Position numbers and translations under genes: made by a program. From CALMEC01 sp031366605 (GTDB lineage Bacteria > Actinomycetota > Thermoleophilia > Miltoncostaeales > Miltoncostaeaceae): a stretch of DNA of 64,000 nt. Of this stretch, positions 34,578-42,870 are shown piece after piece. How positions within the stretch are numbered: position 1 is the stretch's first letter; each line of letters opens with the position of its first letter. The notes under the pieces are model-generated. The model was not told where the DNA came from, searched no databases, and saw nothing but the letters and a program-made list of their open reading frames with translations. The stretch lies in assembly GCA_031366605.1 (NCBI GenBank), contig JANLOO010000002.1, positions 15,451 through 79,450 on the forward strand, written 5' to 3'.

Positions 34578-34782
34578 CGAGCAACTCCTTGGAGAGAGAG
34601 AACATGGGTAGCGCGGTCGGAGAAAATGAACGTACTGCAACAAAACGTGACCGCGCAGCACCCCTGGAATATGAAGGTGTCCACCGGATGTTCGACGCAA
34701 TCGAAGGAATTCCCCCTTCAACGCCTTCACCCGATTTGTGGCGGTCAAGCCGCCCCCCCCACAAGCGGTGCCGTGGGTGACT

Positions 34783-35790
34783 CTACGCGGAGGGCGGAGT
34801 TGGTTGCAAGTGTCGCGTACTTCTGATTTGCCCGCGTCGAGCGGGAGGACTGTCAACAAGTTCCATCACAACCCGGGCCAACGCAGCCGGAGAATGGCGC
34901 ACGACCTGTCCCTGAGCAGCGAGATCTCGCCGGACAACATGCACTCCGTGGGCGCGCAATGCGCCTTCGTCGGCGTGTACGGGGTCCTGACCCTGCAGCG
35001 CATACCGCGCCACGGCAACCGGGTCGAGCGGCCCGTCGTGCACCACGGCGACGTCCACAGCGTCTCCGAGCGCGTCGAGGACGTGCCGAAGATGGTCGGC
35101 CGCGTCGAAGCCTTCGGTCTCGCCTGCCTGCGTCATGACGTTGCCGATATAGACCCGCAGGGCCTTCGTGTCCTGTAAGGCTTCGACGATGTCGCGCACG
35201 GCGAGGTGCGGCAACACGCTGGTAAACAGGCTGCCCGGCCCGAGCAGCACCACGTCGGCATCCAGAATCGCGTCGATCGTCCGCGGATGGGCATCGGGCG
35301 CGGGATCGAGCCACACACGTTTGCACGCACCTTGACCCGAGCCGATCTGCGTCTCGCCGCAGACGATCGAGCCGTCGACCCGTTCTGCCCACAGGCGCAC
35401 CTGTTCGAGTGTGGACGGCAGCACCCGACCGTTGACCTTGAGCACGCGCGAGCTTTCGCGGACCGCCAAGTCAAAGCTTCCGGTCACCTCGGTCAGCGCG
35501 GCCAGAAACAAGTTGCCGAACGAATGACCGGCAAGGTCGCCATCGGCGAACCGGTGTTGAAACAGTTGGCCCAGCAGTGACTCGTCGTCCGCGAGCGCCA
35601 CCAGGCAGTTGCGGATGTCGCCCGGAGGCAACACGCCGAGCTCACGTCGAAGACGCCCAGACGAACCGCCGTCGTCGGCAACGGTGACGATCGCGGTCAG
35701 ATCCACCGGCTCGGCCTTGAGGCCGCGCAGCACCGTCGCCAACCCGTTGCCGCCGCCGAACGCAGCGATCCGCGGACGACGCTCGGTCAC
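34783..35790 (-). CDS. yvcK: Gluconeogenesis factor YvcK (CofD-like, UPF0052)
   Basis: The 335-residue product begins with IAAFGGGNGLATVLRGL, the nucleotide-binding loop of YvcK/CofD-like proteins, followed by VTVADDGGSSGRLR, PPGDIRNCLVAL and the substrate-side blocks GHSFGNLFLAAL and LGPGSLFTSVLP. YvcK binds UDP-sugars and affects cell shape and growth on gluconeogenic carbon sources. The GTG start overlaps the rapZ stop by four bases, so the pair is coupled. Confidence 0.92.
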   Translation of the reverse strand: MTERRPRIAAFGGGNGLATVLRGLKAEPVDLTAIVTVADDGGSSGRLRRELGVLPPGDIRNCLVALADDESLLGQLFQHRFADGDLAGHSFGNLFLAALTEVTGSFDLAVRESSRVLKVNGRVLPSTLEQVRLWAERVDGSIVCGETQIGSGQGACKRVWLDPAPDAHPRTIDAILDADVVLLGPGSLFTSVLPHLAVRDIVEALQDTKALRVYIGNVMTQAGETEGFDAADHLRHVLDALGDAVDVAVVHDGPLDPVAVARYALQGQDPVHADEGALRAHGVHVVRRDLAAQGQVVRHSPAALARVVMELVDSPPARRGQIRSTRHLQPTPPSA

Positions 35791-36671
35791 GCCATGCCCT
35801 CGGCGTCGATGACGCGATTTCCGCGATGAATATCTCGGTGTTCGATCGACACCTGGTAGTTGTCGGCTGTGTAGCGCTTGGCCATGAGTTCCGCGATGCG
35901 GACGCTGCGGTGCCGCCCACCGGTACACCCGAACGCGACGACCAGATGGCGCTTGCCCTCCAGCGAATACGCCGGGAGCAGGAAGTCCAACATCGACTCC
36001 AGCCGCTCAAGGAACTCGGCCATCCCGTCCACACCCTCGAGGAACGTGATGACCGGCTCGTCACGGCCGGTCAGGGGCGCCAAACCGACCTCGTAGTACG
36101 GATTCTTGAGAAACCGCACGTCGAACATCAAGTCCACGTCGCGCGGCACTCCGTGCTTGAACCCGAACGACACGAACACCACCTCGAGGCGAAGACGACT
36201 CACCGTGGACATCAGCGCCTCGCCGACAGCACGGCGTAAATCCCAGATCGTCAGTTCGGTGGAGTCGATCACGACATCGGCGCGGTCGCGGATGCTCTCG
36301 AGCAGCTCCCGCTCCTTGCTGATGCCGCCGAGCACGCCTCCCCCGCCGTCGGCCAACGGATGACGGCGCCGCGTTTCGCGAAACCGCGTCAGCAGCGCCT
36401 CGTTGGAAGCCTCGAGGAACACCAGCCGAGGCATGACGTCATCGGTCTCGACCAGCAGGTCGAGCTGGCGGCTGAGCTCTTCGAACCAGCGCCCGCCGCG
36501 CACATCGCACGCCACGGCCATGCGGTCAAGGCGCGAACCCTCAAGACGGGCGAGCTCCACCAGCGTCGGCAGCATTCGCGGCGGCAGGTTGTCGATGCAG
36601 AACCAACCCTCGTCCTCGAACGCGCTCATGGCCTGACTCTTGCCGGCGCCGCTCATGCCGGTGATCACCAT
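35787..36671 (-). CDS. rapZ: RNase adapter/nucleotide-binding protein RapZ
   Basis: RapZ-type proteins bind nucleotides through an N-terminal P-loop and, in some bacteria, control the glucosamine-6-phosphate synthase regulon through RNA or second messengers. The 294-residue product shows VITGMSGAGKSQAM (P-loop at 5-12), CIDNLPPRMLP, VFLEASNEALLTRFRETRR, FKHGVPRDVDLMFDVRF, and the C-terminal FGCTGGRHRSV. The ATG shares one base with the uvrC stop (TGATG). Its target in actinobacteria is unknown. Confidence 0.93.
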   Translation of the reverse strand: MVITGMSGAGKSQAMSAFEDEGWFCIDNLPPRMLPTLVELARLEGSRLDRMAVACDVRGGRWFEELSRQLDLLVETDDVMPRLVFLEASNEALLTRFRETRRRHPLADGGGGVLGGISKERELLESIRDRADVVIDSTELTIWDLRRAVGEALMSTVSRLRLEVVFVSFGFKHGVPRDVDLMFDVRFLKNPYYEVGLAPLTGRDEPVITFLEGVDGMAEFLERLESMLDFLLPAYSLEGKRHLVVAFGCTGGRHRSVRIAELMAKRYTADNYQVSIEHRDIHRGNRVIDAEGMA

Positions 36672-38596
36672 CAGTTCGATCCCGCCACCTCCCGCCCGAT
36701 TGACGCGACGCCATCCGGCGGCACGGTTTTGTGCAAGTGATCGTAGACGTCCCGGGCGACCTTGGACGGCAGCCCCGGAACCGACGCCAGCTCGTCTGCA
36801 GACGCACTCAAAAAGCGATCGGGCGAGCCGAAATGCTTGAGGATCGCAGCGCGTCGCGATGGTCCGATACCGGGCAGCGCGTCCAGGATGCTGCCGGTCA
36901 TACCGCGATCGCGCCGCCCGCGGTGGTTCTTGAGGGCAAACCGGTGTGCCTCGTCGCGGATGGCCTGCAGGACGCGCAGGCCGGCGGAACCTTCGGGCAA
37001 CAGCAACGGATCTGACTTGCCCGGCACAAACACCTCCTCGATCCGCTTGGCGAGCGAGACGACGGGCACGTCGTGGACCCCGGCGGCGGCGAGTCCGCGG
37101 AGCGCCGCGGAGAGTTGCCCCTTGCCTCCATCGATGACCACAAGCCCGGGGCGCCGGCTGAACGAGCGCTCGTCGCCACCCGACGCAAACCGCTCGAAGC
37201 GCCGTGTGATGACTTCCTCGATGCGGGCGAAGTCGTCGGCCCCGCCGCCGTAACGAGTCGCAAACGTCCGGTACTGGGCCTTGGCCGGAGCACCGCCCTC
37301 GAACACCACCATCGACGCAGAGGCATACGTGGGTCCGAGGTTGGAGATGTCGTAACACTCGATACGGACCGGCGGCGCGGGCAAGTCGAGCGCGCGCTGA
37401 AGTTCGGCGAGCGAATCACGCCGACGGTCGCGGGCGAGCCGCTGGCGGGTGCGGTCCTGGTCGAGGGCGAACGCGGCATTGCGCGCGGCGAGATCGGCGA
37501 GGCGCCGCTTGTCCCCGCGCTCCGCGTGCCGGACTTCGACCTTGCTTCCGCGACGATCCGTCAGCAGCACTGTCAGCGCATCACCCGACACCGATGCCGG
37601 TACCACGACGAGCGGCGGGATCGCAATGGCGAGTGTGTAGTACTCGATCGCGAACTGCTCGATGACCGCCACGGGATCGTCCTCACCGCTCAACTCCAGA
37701 TGGAATGACTGGCGATCCTGCATGACGCCGTCGCGCACCTGCAACACCTGCACATTCGCCGCGTCGTCGTCCAATGCCACGCCGATCACGTCGAGTGTGC
37801 CCATGGATTCGTTCGTCGCCCACTGCCGCTCCATCAGGTGACGCACGGCGGCCAGCCGGTTGCGGTGGATCGCCGCCTGCTCGAACTCCTGGGCCTCCGC
37901 CGCCGCCCGCATCTTCTGATCGAGCTCACGTTCCAGGCCGCGGTATCGACCTGACAGGAACGCGATGATCTGGTCGGTCAAGTCGCGGTATTCGGGTTGG
38001 GTGATGTAACCGACGCACGGAGCCAAGCACCGTTTGATGTGGTAATCCAGACACGGCACACCCGACGACCGCCCCGGCTCGGGACCTTCGCATGGACGTG
38101 AGGGAAAGATGCGCGCCAACACGTTGAGCGTCTCGCGCACCTTGGATGCGTTGGAGAACGGGCCGAAGTAGACGCGATCACGGCGGTGGCGCTCACGCGT
38201 GAAGTAGACCCGCGGATAGTCCTCGTCCAGGCTGATCGCGATGTACGGGTAGCTCTTGTCATCACGCAACCGGATGTTGAACGTGGGCCGGTGGCGCTTG
38301 ACCAGGTTGGCCTCGAGGATGAGCGCTTCGCTTTCGGTACCGGTGACCAGGGCCTCGAGCCGATCGATCCGCTCGACGAGTTCTGCGGTCTTGGGGTGCA
38401 CGCCGGCGCGCGGTCCGAGCGAGTGGGGATCGCTGGGCGTCAGCGGCGCCTGGAAGTACGACAACACCCGCTTGCGGAGCGACTTGGCCTTGCCGACGTA
38501 CAACACGGTGTCGGCGGCGTCGCGGTACAGGTAGACACCGGGGCTGTTGGGCAGGCGGGCGATCTGGTCGCGCAGCTGGTCGGTGCGGGCGGACAC
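36671..38596 (-). CDS. uvrC: Excinuclease ABC subunit C
   Basis: UvrC makes both incisions in nucleotide excision repair. The 641-residue product has the GIY-YIG domain (SPGVYLYRDAADTVLYVGKA near residue 20, with the lysine that follows), a CxxYxxxxC-like block LDYHIKRCLAPC, a UVR helix pair near 200, the RNase H-like nuclease (ECYDISNLGPTYASASMVVF and VIDGGKGQL), and tandem helix-hairpin-helix motifs (LPGIGPSRRAAIL). The start is GTG 38596, with a perfect TATACT ending 7 bases upstream. It heads uvrC-rapZ-yvcK. Confidence 0.97.
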   Translation of the reverse strand: MSARTDQLRDQIARLPNSPGVYLYRDAADTVLYVGKAKSLRKRVLSYFQAPLTPSDPHSLGPRAGVHPKTAELVERIDRLEALVTGTESEALILEANLVKRHRPTFNIRLRDDKSYPYIAISLDEDYPRVYFTRERHRRDRVYFGPFSNASKVRETLNVLARIFPSRPCEGPEPGRSSGVPCLDYHIKRCLAPCVGYITQPEYRDLTDQIIAFLSGRYRGLERELDQKMRAAAEAQEFEQAAIHRNRLAAVRHLMERQWATNESMGTLDVIGVALDDDAANVQVLQVRDGVMQDRQSFHLELSGEDDPVAVIEQFAIEYYTLAIAIPPLVVVPASVSGDALTVLLTDRRGSKVEVRHAERGDKRRLADLAARNAAFALDQDRTRQRLARDRRRDSLAELQRALDLPAPPVRIECYDISNLGPTYASASMVVFEGGAPAKAQYRTFATRYGGGADDFARIEEVITRRFERFASGGDERSFSRRPGLVVIDGGKGQLSAALRGLAAAGVHDVPVVSLAKRIEEVFVPGKSDPLLLPEGSAGLRVLQAIRDEAHRFALKNHRGRRDRGMTGSILDALPGIGPSRRAAILKHFGSPDRFLSASADELASVPGLPSKVARDVYDHLHKTVPPDGVASIGREVAGSN

Positions 38597-38603
38597 CGTT
38601 CCG

Positions 38604-38609
38604 AGTATA
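38604..38609 (-). promoter_or_regulatory. -10 hexamer TATACT for uvrC, likely leaderless
   Basis: On the minus strand TATACT ends 7 bases before the GTG of uvrC, with no ribosome site between. No LexA-type palindrome is visible here. Confidence 0.65.
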
Positions 38610-38678
38610 GGTCGGTCTCGTTAAGTGGACCCACTCCCGGCCGCCGTCCGTGGCGGCCAAGGGTTGGGATGGATCGAA

Positions 38679-39194
38679 CTACCTGCGCATCATGCGCGAC
38701 GATGTCCCGATGATCAGGGCGAGCGTCACGAACGAGATGACACCCCACAGGGTGAGCTCGAGGAACTGCAGCTTTGGCGCAGCGGCGCCACCGGACTGCT
38801 GGGGACGATTCGTCAGCAACATGACGACGCGACAGACACCGAGCACGAGCCAATAGAGCCCGGCCTCATGGAAGACGTGGCCCAGGAACTTCTGCCAGGT
38901 CTTGCCACGGAAACCCGCGGCCATGTAGGCCGAGACGACAAAACCGCCGAACGCCATCAGGATGAGCGCAAGCGGGTCCTCAATCTGTCCGGGGCCACCG
39001 GCACCGATGACGAGGAAGAGCAGGATGCCGACGAACGTGAGGCCCGCCAGCGTGAGGTTGAGAAGCTGGTTGTGGTGACCGCCGTCCCGGCCGGCCTGTA
39101 CTGAGCTGTAGAGCCGGTCGCCGATGGTGATCGCGCGGAACATCGCGAGCACGAGCGGCAGCGCGGCAAGCCACAAGATGACAGTTTGTTGCAC
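38679..39194 (-). CDS. Membrane protein, 171 aa, unknown
   Basis: The protein starts from GTG 39194, preceded by AAGGGGGG. Helices are visible at TVILWLAALPLVLAMF, LNLTLAGLTFVGILLFLVI, ALILMAFGGFVVSAYMAAG, AGLYWLVLGVCRVVMLL and LELTLWGVISFVTLALIIG, five in all. Loops contain GRDGGHHNQ and FRGKTWQKFLGHVFHEA, whose histidines could bind metal or haem, but no known motif stands out. It is a single gene between uvrC and the Uma2 gene. Confidence 0.6.
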   Translation of the reverse strand: MQQTVILWLAALPLVLAMFRAITIGDRLYSSVQAGRDGGHHNQLLNLTLAGLTFVGILLFLVIGAGGPGQIEDPLALILMAFGGFVVSAYMAAGFRGKTWQKFLGHVFHEAGLYWLVLGVCRVVMLLTNRPQQSGGAAAPKLQFLELTLWGVISFVTLALIIGTSSRMMRR

Positions 39195-39299
39195 GTGCCC
39201 CCCTTGGAAGCATGAGAAATTGAGGCGAGGCGTGGCGCCTCGACGTTCTCCGGGTTCGCCCTCGGAGGCCAACTCCCTTCCCATCGGGTGCGGTTCAGG

Positions 39300-39893
39300 T
39301 CAGGCGGTGCGCGGTGGCAACACGTCGTGTACTGCCACCGTCGCGTCCGACCATGGCAGGACAAGCACGCCGCCGTCTGGCACGCGTTCCATAGTCCGCC
39401 AGATGCCATCGACCTGAGGGTCCGTCAAGACATCAATGTGGCGTTTGGGGATGTCGACGATCCAGTACCGAGGCGCACCGGCAGCCGCATAGATCGGTGA
39501 CTTGCGCTTGGCGTCCCAACGCCTGGTGTCGACGATCTCGACCAACAGGAGCGTGTCGGCCGCTTTGGGGTGACGGCGGATGGCACGTCCGTCGTCAAGC
39601 GCCTGACGCGACAGCACCGCGAAGTCCGGCTCGGGCAGGCCATACTCGCCGGCGACCAATGGGCACTGTGGCCGCACGAAGAGCCCCTGCGGACAGGTTC
39701 GTGCCAGCGTCATTGTGAGTCTGGTGATGACGTCACCGTGATCAAAGCCCTGCGGGGTCATGACCCACAACGTCCCGTCGAGCAGTTCGGCTTTCTCGTC
39801 CTCGCCGAGGATCCCGGCCTCGACCATCCGCATGACCTCGTCACCCGTGAACCGCCGGGCCTCAGAAGGCGTGTGAGTGGCTGCCGTGGCCAT
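39300..39893 (-). CDS. Uma2 family (DUF820) endonuclease-like protein
   Basis: The 197-residue product follows the Uma2 pattern: FTGDEVMRMVEAGILGEDEKAELLDG at the start (VMRMVEAGIL, KAELLDG), LPEPDFAVLSR with the catalytic-type Asp, and LLLVEIVDTRRWDAKRK then YAAAGAPRYWIVD, giving the PD-(D/E)xK residues. Members are abundant in cyanobacteria and actinobacteria and are presumed restriction-like nucleases with unknown targets. ATG 39893 was preferred to a TTG four codons earlier; a TAACTT hexamer ends 10 bases before it. Confidence 0.85.
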   Translation of the reverse strand: MATAATHTPSEARRFTGDEVMRMVEAGILGEDEKAELLDGTLWVMTPQGFDHGDVITRLTMTLARTCPQGLFVRPQCPLVAGEYGLPEPDFAVLSRQALDDGRAIRRHPKAADTLLLVEIVDTRRWDAKRKSPIYAAAGAPRYWIVDIPKRHIDVLTDPQVDGIWRTMERVPDGGVLVLPWSDATVAVHDVLPPRTA

Positions 39894-39920
39894 CGTTGCG
39901 ACCAAGTTAGCACCGCATCC

Positions 39921-41234
39921 TCACGCGAGCAGGTCCCCCATCCGGACGAGTGTGACCCCGCCGACACCGGTGCCGGCGGGGCCGATCATCGTCGGGTCGC
40001 CTGCGAGGGCCATGATGCGCGCGACGTAGGCGCGCGTCTCGTCAAACGGTGGGATGCCTCCGTACCGCTGGACCGCTCCGGGACCGGCGTTGTAGGCGGC
40101 GAGCGCCAACGGAATCGAACCGAACTTCCGCAGATTCGCGCCGAGCAGACGTCCTGCGGCCGGAATCGCCTGCGCGGGGTCGAACGGGTCGCGCAGGCCC
40201 ATGCCATGGGCGGTCGCGGGCATGAACTGCGCGATGCCCTGCGCACCCACCGGACTGACCGCCCACCGGTTGTACCCGGACTCGGCCTGCAGCAGCGCGG
40301 CGAGCACGATTGGTGGAACACCACCCTGCGTCGCGGCGTCCATCACCATCTGGCGGTAGGCGACGGGAACCCAATCCGGCAGGGTGGTGTGCGACGACAG
40401 CGACGCGGCGAGCGGCCGCGCTGTCGCCGGGGCTTCCGGCACGGCGCCACACCCGGCCAGGTACCCGTAGTGCCAGGGCTCCCATGAATATCGCTGGACG
40501 AAGCCAAACTCCGTGGCATGGTCGGCCAGCCACACCCACGCACCTGATGTCCCGGCGATGTCGAGTTCGGTCGCGTTCCGATGACGGCTGTGCCCGGGTG
40601 GCGCAACCCATTTTGGATCGGGGTGGCGGTTGAACAACACCGCCTGCTCTGCGTCGCTGCGAAAGCCGCTGTTGACGACCAGATCCACTCCCGCTCCCGA
40701 CGCGGCGGTGTCCATGCGGTCGAACGCCGCCGCGACGGGAGGGCAAAGAGGTTTGCCATCGCGGTACGCGAGCGGCCCTGCGTACTGCCCCTCGCCACCG
40801 GGGCTGAGCGTCTCCGGGAGATCGCCCGCGCCTGGACCGATCGCAGCACGTGCGCCGGCGAGCACGCGTGTACCCGCCGGCCCTGCGGTCGCGACCGTCA
40901 CCTGCACTGTCGTCGGCGGCCAACGCTGCTCGTCCGGCCATGTGAGTCGCACCAGCCGTGCACCGTTGCCACGTGCAATCTGATCCGCAGTCGCACGAAC
41001 TCTGGACCGCCAGTCCAGACCCTGACGCCCGGTCTGGACCACCATCTGCGGCAGGAGCTCGCGCAGACGCCGCCCCGCCGAGATCGCCGTCAGGTCCGCC
41101 GCGGTCTGCGCCTTCGCTTGGGCGGCGTAGGCGCGGCCGAGCCAGAAGACCCCGATACCCCCAAACAGGATCACCGCGCCGAGCATCACGACGATCGGAA
41201 GCGCCTGTCCACGTTGTCCCATGCGACGTCTCAC
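39921..41234 (-). CDS. Fusion: Tad-type N-terminus, VanY carboxypeptidase, lytic transglycosylase
   Basis: The 437-residue protein joins three parts. Residues 1-130 look like a TadG/TadE-type pilus-assembly segment: RGQALPIVVMLGAVILFGG is a membrane helix, followed by QAKAQTAADLTAISAG. Residues 150-262 are a VanY-like D,D-carboxypeptidase with GFRSDAEQ, SRHRNATELDI (His218, Asp225) and WEPWHYGY (His255). Residues 285-405 are a lytic transglycosylase with catalytic Glu318 in LLQAESGYN, then GAQGIAQFMPATA and ALAAYNAGPGAV. It would open peptidoglycan next to a pilus or secretion machine. Its GTG overlaps the stop of the upstream TadE-like gene. Confidence 0.85.
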   Translation of the reverse strand: MRRRMGQRGQALPIVVMLGAVILFGGIGVFWLGRAYAAQAKAQTAADLTAISAGRRLRELLPQMVVQTGRQGLDWRSRVRATADQIARGNGARLVRLTWPDEQRWPPTTVQVTVATAGPAGTRVLAGARAAIGPGAGDLPETLSPGGEGQYAGPLAYRDGKPLCPPVAAAFDRMDTAASGAGVDLVVNSGFRSDAEQAVLFNRHPDPKWVAPPGHSRHRNATELDIAGTSGAWVWLADHATEFGFVQRYSWEPWHYGYLAGCGAVPEAPATARPLAASLSSHTTLPDWVPVAYRQMVMDAATQGGVPPIVLAALLQAESGYNRWAVSPVGAQGIAQFMPATAHGMGLRDPFDPAQAIPAAGRLLGANLRKFGSIPLALAAYNAGPGAVQRYGGIPPFDETRAYVARIMALAGDPTMIGPAGTGVGGVTLVRMGDLLA

Positions 41235-41494
41235 GGGGCATACACCACCGCGCGCACGGGGATCCGCAGCGCGCCCACGCCCGGTAGCAGCGTCGGAACC
41301 CGGACCGAGCTGTGGACCTGAACAATCCCGGAGCCCCGCGCAGGAAGCGCCAGTGCCCTGGCTTGGTCCTGGGCGGCCAGCGAACCCCGCACCAGGACCG
41401 CGAGCTGCCAGACCACCAGCACCACCGCCACCATCAACGGCACGAGCGCAATCGCCTCGACACTCGCCTGCCCCCGGCAGCGATCGCGCCTCAC
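41231..41494 (-). CDS. TadE-like protein 2
   Basis: The 87-residue protein starts with RCRGQASVEAIALVPLMVAVV, the basic head, Gly-Gln-Ala-x-x-Glu motif and single helix of TadE-like pseudopilins, where the Glu follows the prepilin-peptidase cut in true pilins. The rest is a short external strand-rich part. Its GTG overlaps the stop of the first TadE-like gene and its stop overlaps the fusion gene, both by four bases. Confidence 0.75.
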   Translation of the reverse strand: MRRDRCRGQASVEAIALVPLMVAVVLVVWQLAVLVRGSLAAQDQARALALPARGSGIVQVHSSVRVPTLLPGVGALRIPVRAVVYAP

Positions 41495-41838
41495 GGCGTC
41501 ACCGCCGCTTCGCCATCGACCGTCCCAATCGTGCCGCGACCCGACAAGACACGCGGGATCGACAGACGCACCCGCACTCGCACCCGACCTGCACGATCAG
41601 TGACCATCATCACCGTGGCGCGCGTGGCGAGGCGATTGGGCAACACGGCCAGCGCCGCCCGCTCAACCGGTGCCCCAACCGACCCCGCCCGCGCCGCGGT
41701 GCGAGCGGCACTCTGAGCGGTCTGCCACGTATACGCCGCGACGACCGCCTGCCACCCGACCAACGTCAGGAACCCGAGGGCCACGGCGACACCCACCACC
41801 TCAACCGCCGCCTGCCCCCGGTGCCGTTCCCTTCGCAT
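41491..41838 (-). CDS. TadE-like protein 1
   Basis: The 115-residue protein begins MRRERHRGQAAVEVVGVAVA, the same head-motif-helix layout as its neighbour, and continues with TWQTAQSAARTAARAG, typical for TadE/TadF-like minor pilins. ATG 41838 was chosen because TACGGT ends exactly 6 bases upstream, giving a leaderless start. It heads a three-gene coupled operon. No TadA, TadB or TadC gene is in the window, though a PilB-type ATPase lies at 47.9 kb. Confidence 0.75.
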   Translation of the reverse strand: MRRERHRGQAAVEVVGVAVALGFLTLVGWQAVVAAYTWQTAQSAARTAARAGSVGAPVERAALAVLPNRLATRATVMMVTDRAGRVRVRVRLSIPRVLSGRGTIGTVDGEAAVTP

Positions 41839-41844
41839 GACCAC

Positions 41845-41850
41845 ACCGTA
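41845..41850 (-). promoter_or_regulatory. -10 hexamer TACGGT of the Tad-like operon
   Basis: On the minus strand TACGGT ends 6 bases before ATG 41838, the same hexamer and spacing as at 59350. Confidence 0.55.
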
Positions 41851-41887
41851 GGGAGACAGGTGTTACAGGTGGCGCACGACTCTGTGC

Positions 41888-41914
41888 CAATTCAGACACG
41901 AAGTGTGTCAATTG
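41888..41914. promoter_or_regulatory. 27-bp near-palindrome, possible operator
   Basis: CAATTCAGACAC and GTGTGTCAATTG flank GAA and pair at 10 of 12 positions. It lies about 40 bases upstream of the TadE-like promoter and just before the 76-bp repeats. It also resembles the GTGTGTC element of the A/B repeat family. Confidence 0.35.
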
Positions 41915-41936
41915 TTGTGACATATGGGCGACTCAT

Positions 41937-42240
41937 ACGCCGCCCTCACCACGGCACTTGGTCGGCCCATGAACCCCTGCCGGGCGGCCCAAACGCTGAT
42001 GGGGACTTCCATACGCCGCCCTCACCACGGCACTTGGTCGGCCCATGAACCCCTGCCGGGCGGCTCAAACGCTGATGGGGACTTCCACACGCCGCCCTCA
42101 CCACGGCACTTGGTCGGCCCATGAACCCCTGCCGGGCGGCTCAAACGCTGATGGGGACTTCCACACGCCGCCCTCAGCACGGCACTTGGTCGGCCCATGA
42201 ACCCCTGCCGGGCGGCTCAAATGCTGATGGCGGCTGGATT
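41937..42240. repeat. Four tandem copies of a 76-bp unit
   Basis: Copies start at 41937, 42013, 42089 and 42165 and are nearly identical, with only a few base differences. The period is not a multiple of three, so it is not a protein repeat. Each unit holds GCCGCCC and GGGCGGC about 35 bases apart plus inner GGCA/TGCC, so each could fold into one hairpin. No unique spacers occur, so it is not a CRISPR. Confidence 0.9.
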
Positions 42241-42278
42241 CACTCCACGGCTGAGGGTTGTTCTTTCGACGGTCGCTG

Positions 42279-42644
42279 TCAGTACCGGCGGCTCTGGTAG
42301 ACGATCCAGACGACGACCAGGCTGAGCGCGAAGACCAGTGCCCACAGCCCGGCAGTCGAGATGGTGTTGGCGAGCAGCGCCGGTCCGGCGGCGACCAGGA
42401 ATACGATCGCGACCACGCAGACGATGATCACACCCCGCAGGGCGGGTTTGATCACGAGCCACTTGAGGTGGTTCTCGCGGAAGTAGCGATAGCCCATCAG
42501 CGCAACCGCAGCGACGACCAACACAAGGAAGATCTGGTTGAGCGCCACCACACTGGCGTCCAGGCCGTTGCCCCACACAAGGCCGAGGCAGGCGACGGCC
42601 GCGAGGATCAGGAAGTTGCGTATGGCGACCAGCCGACGGTTCAT
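42279..42644 (-). CDS. Small membrane protein, 121 aa, unknown
   Basis: The protein has four helices: IRNFLILAAVACLGLVWG, LNQIFLVLVVAAVALMGYRY, GVIIVCVVAIVFLVAAG and LWALVFALSLVVVWIVY. The loops are very short; one holds FRENHLKWLVIKP. I do not recognise a family. ATG 42644 is used; a TTG three codons earlier is possible. It is downstream of thrS with 226 bases between them. The repeat array follows its stop. Confidence 0.55.
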   Translation of the reverse strand: MNRRLVAIRNFLILAAVACLGLVWGNGLDASVVALNQIFLVLVVAAVALMGYRYFRENHLKWLVIKPALRGVIIVCVVAIVFLVAAGPALLANTISTAGLWALVFALSLVVVWIVYQSRRY

Positions 42645-42870
42645 TGCCGTCAAGGATCGCAGATGGGGGCCCTGACGTCAGCCGCCCGCGGCGTCCTCCA
42701 CAGACGAGAACCCCACGCACCGCACCACGGGGATGGGCGGGTACTTGGCGAACCGGGGGTCGGTCTGTGACAACAGACACATCGAAAACGCGGATCGCCT
42801 GGTCGACACCACCTGCTGATGACGGCAGCGATCACACAGACCGGCCCCCACCGCCCGACCAGGACGTTGC

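Noticed and set aside
38597..38640. LexA box in the uvrC promoter
   Set aside because: No CGAAC-N4-GTTCG-like palindrome is visible near the TATACT hexamer.
41937..42240. CRISPR array
   Set aside because: The 76-bp units follow each other directly without unique spacers, and no cas genes are present.
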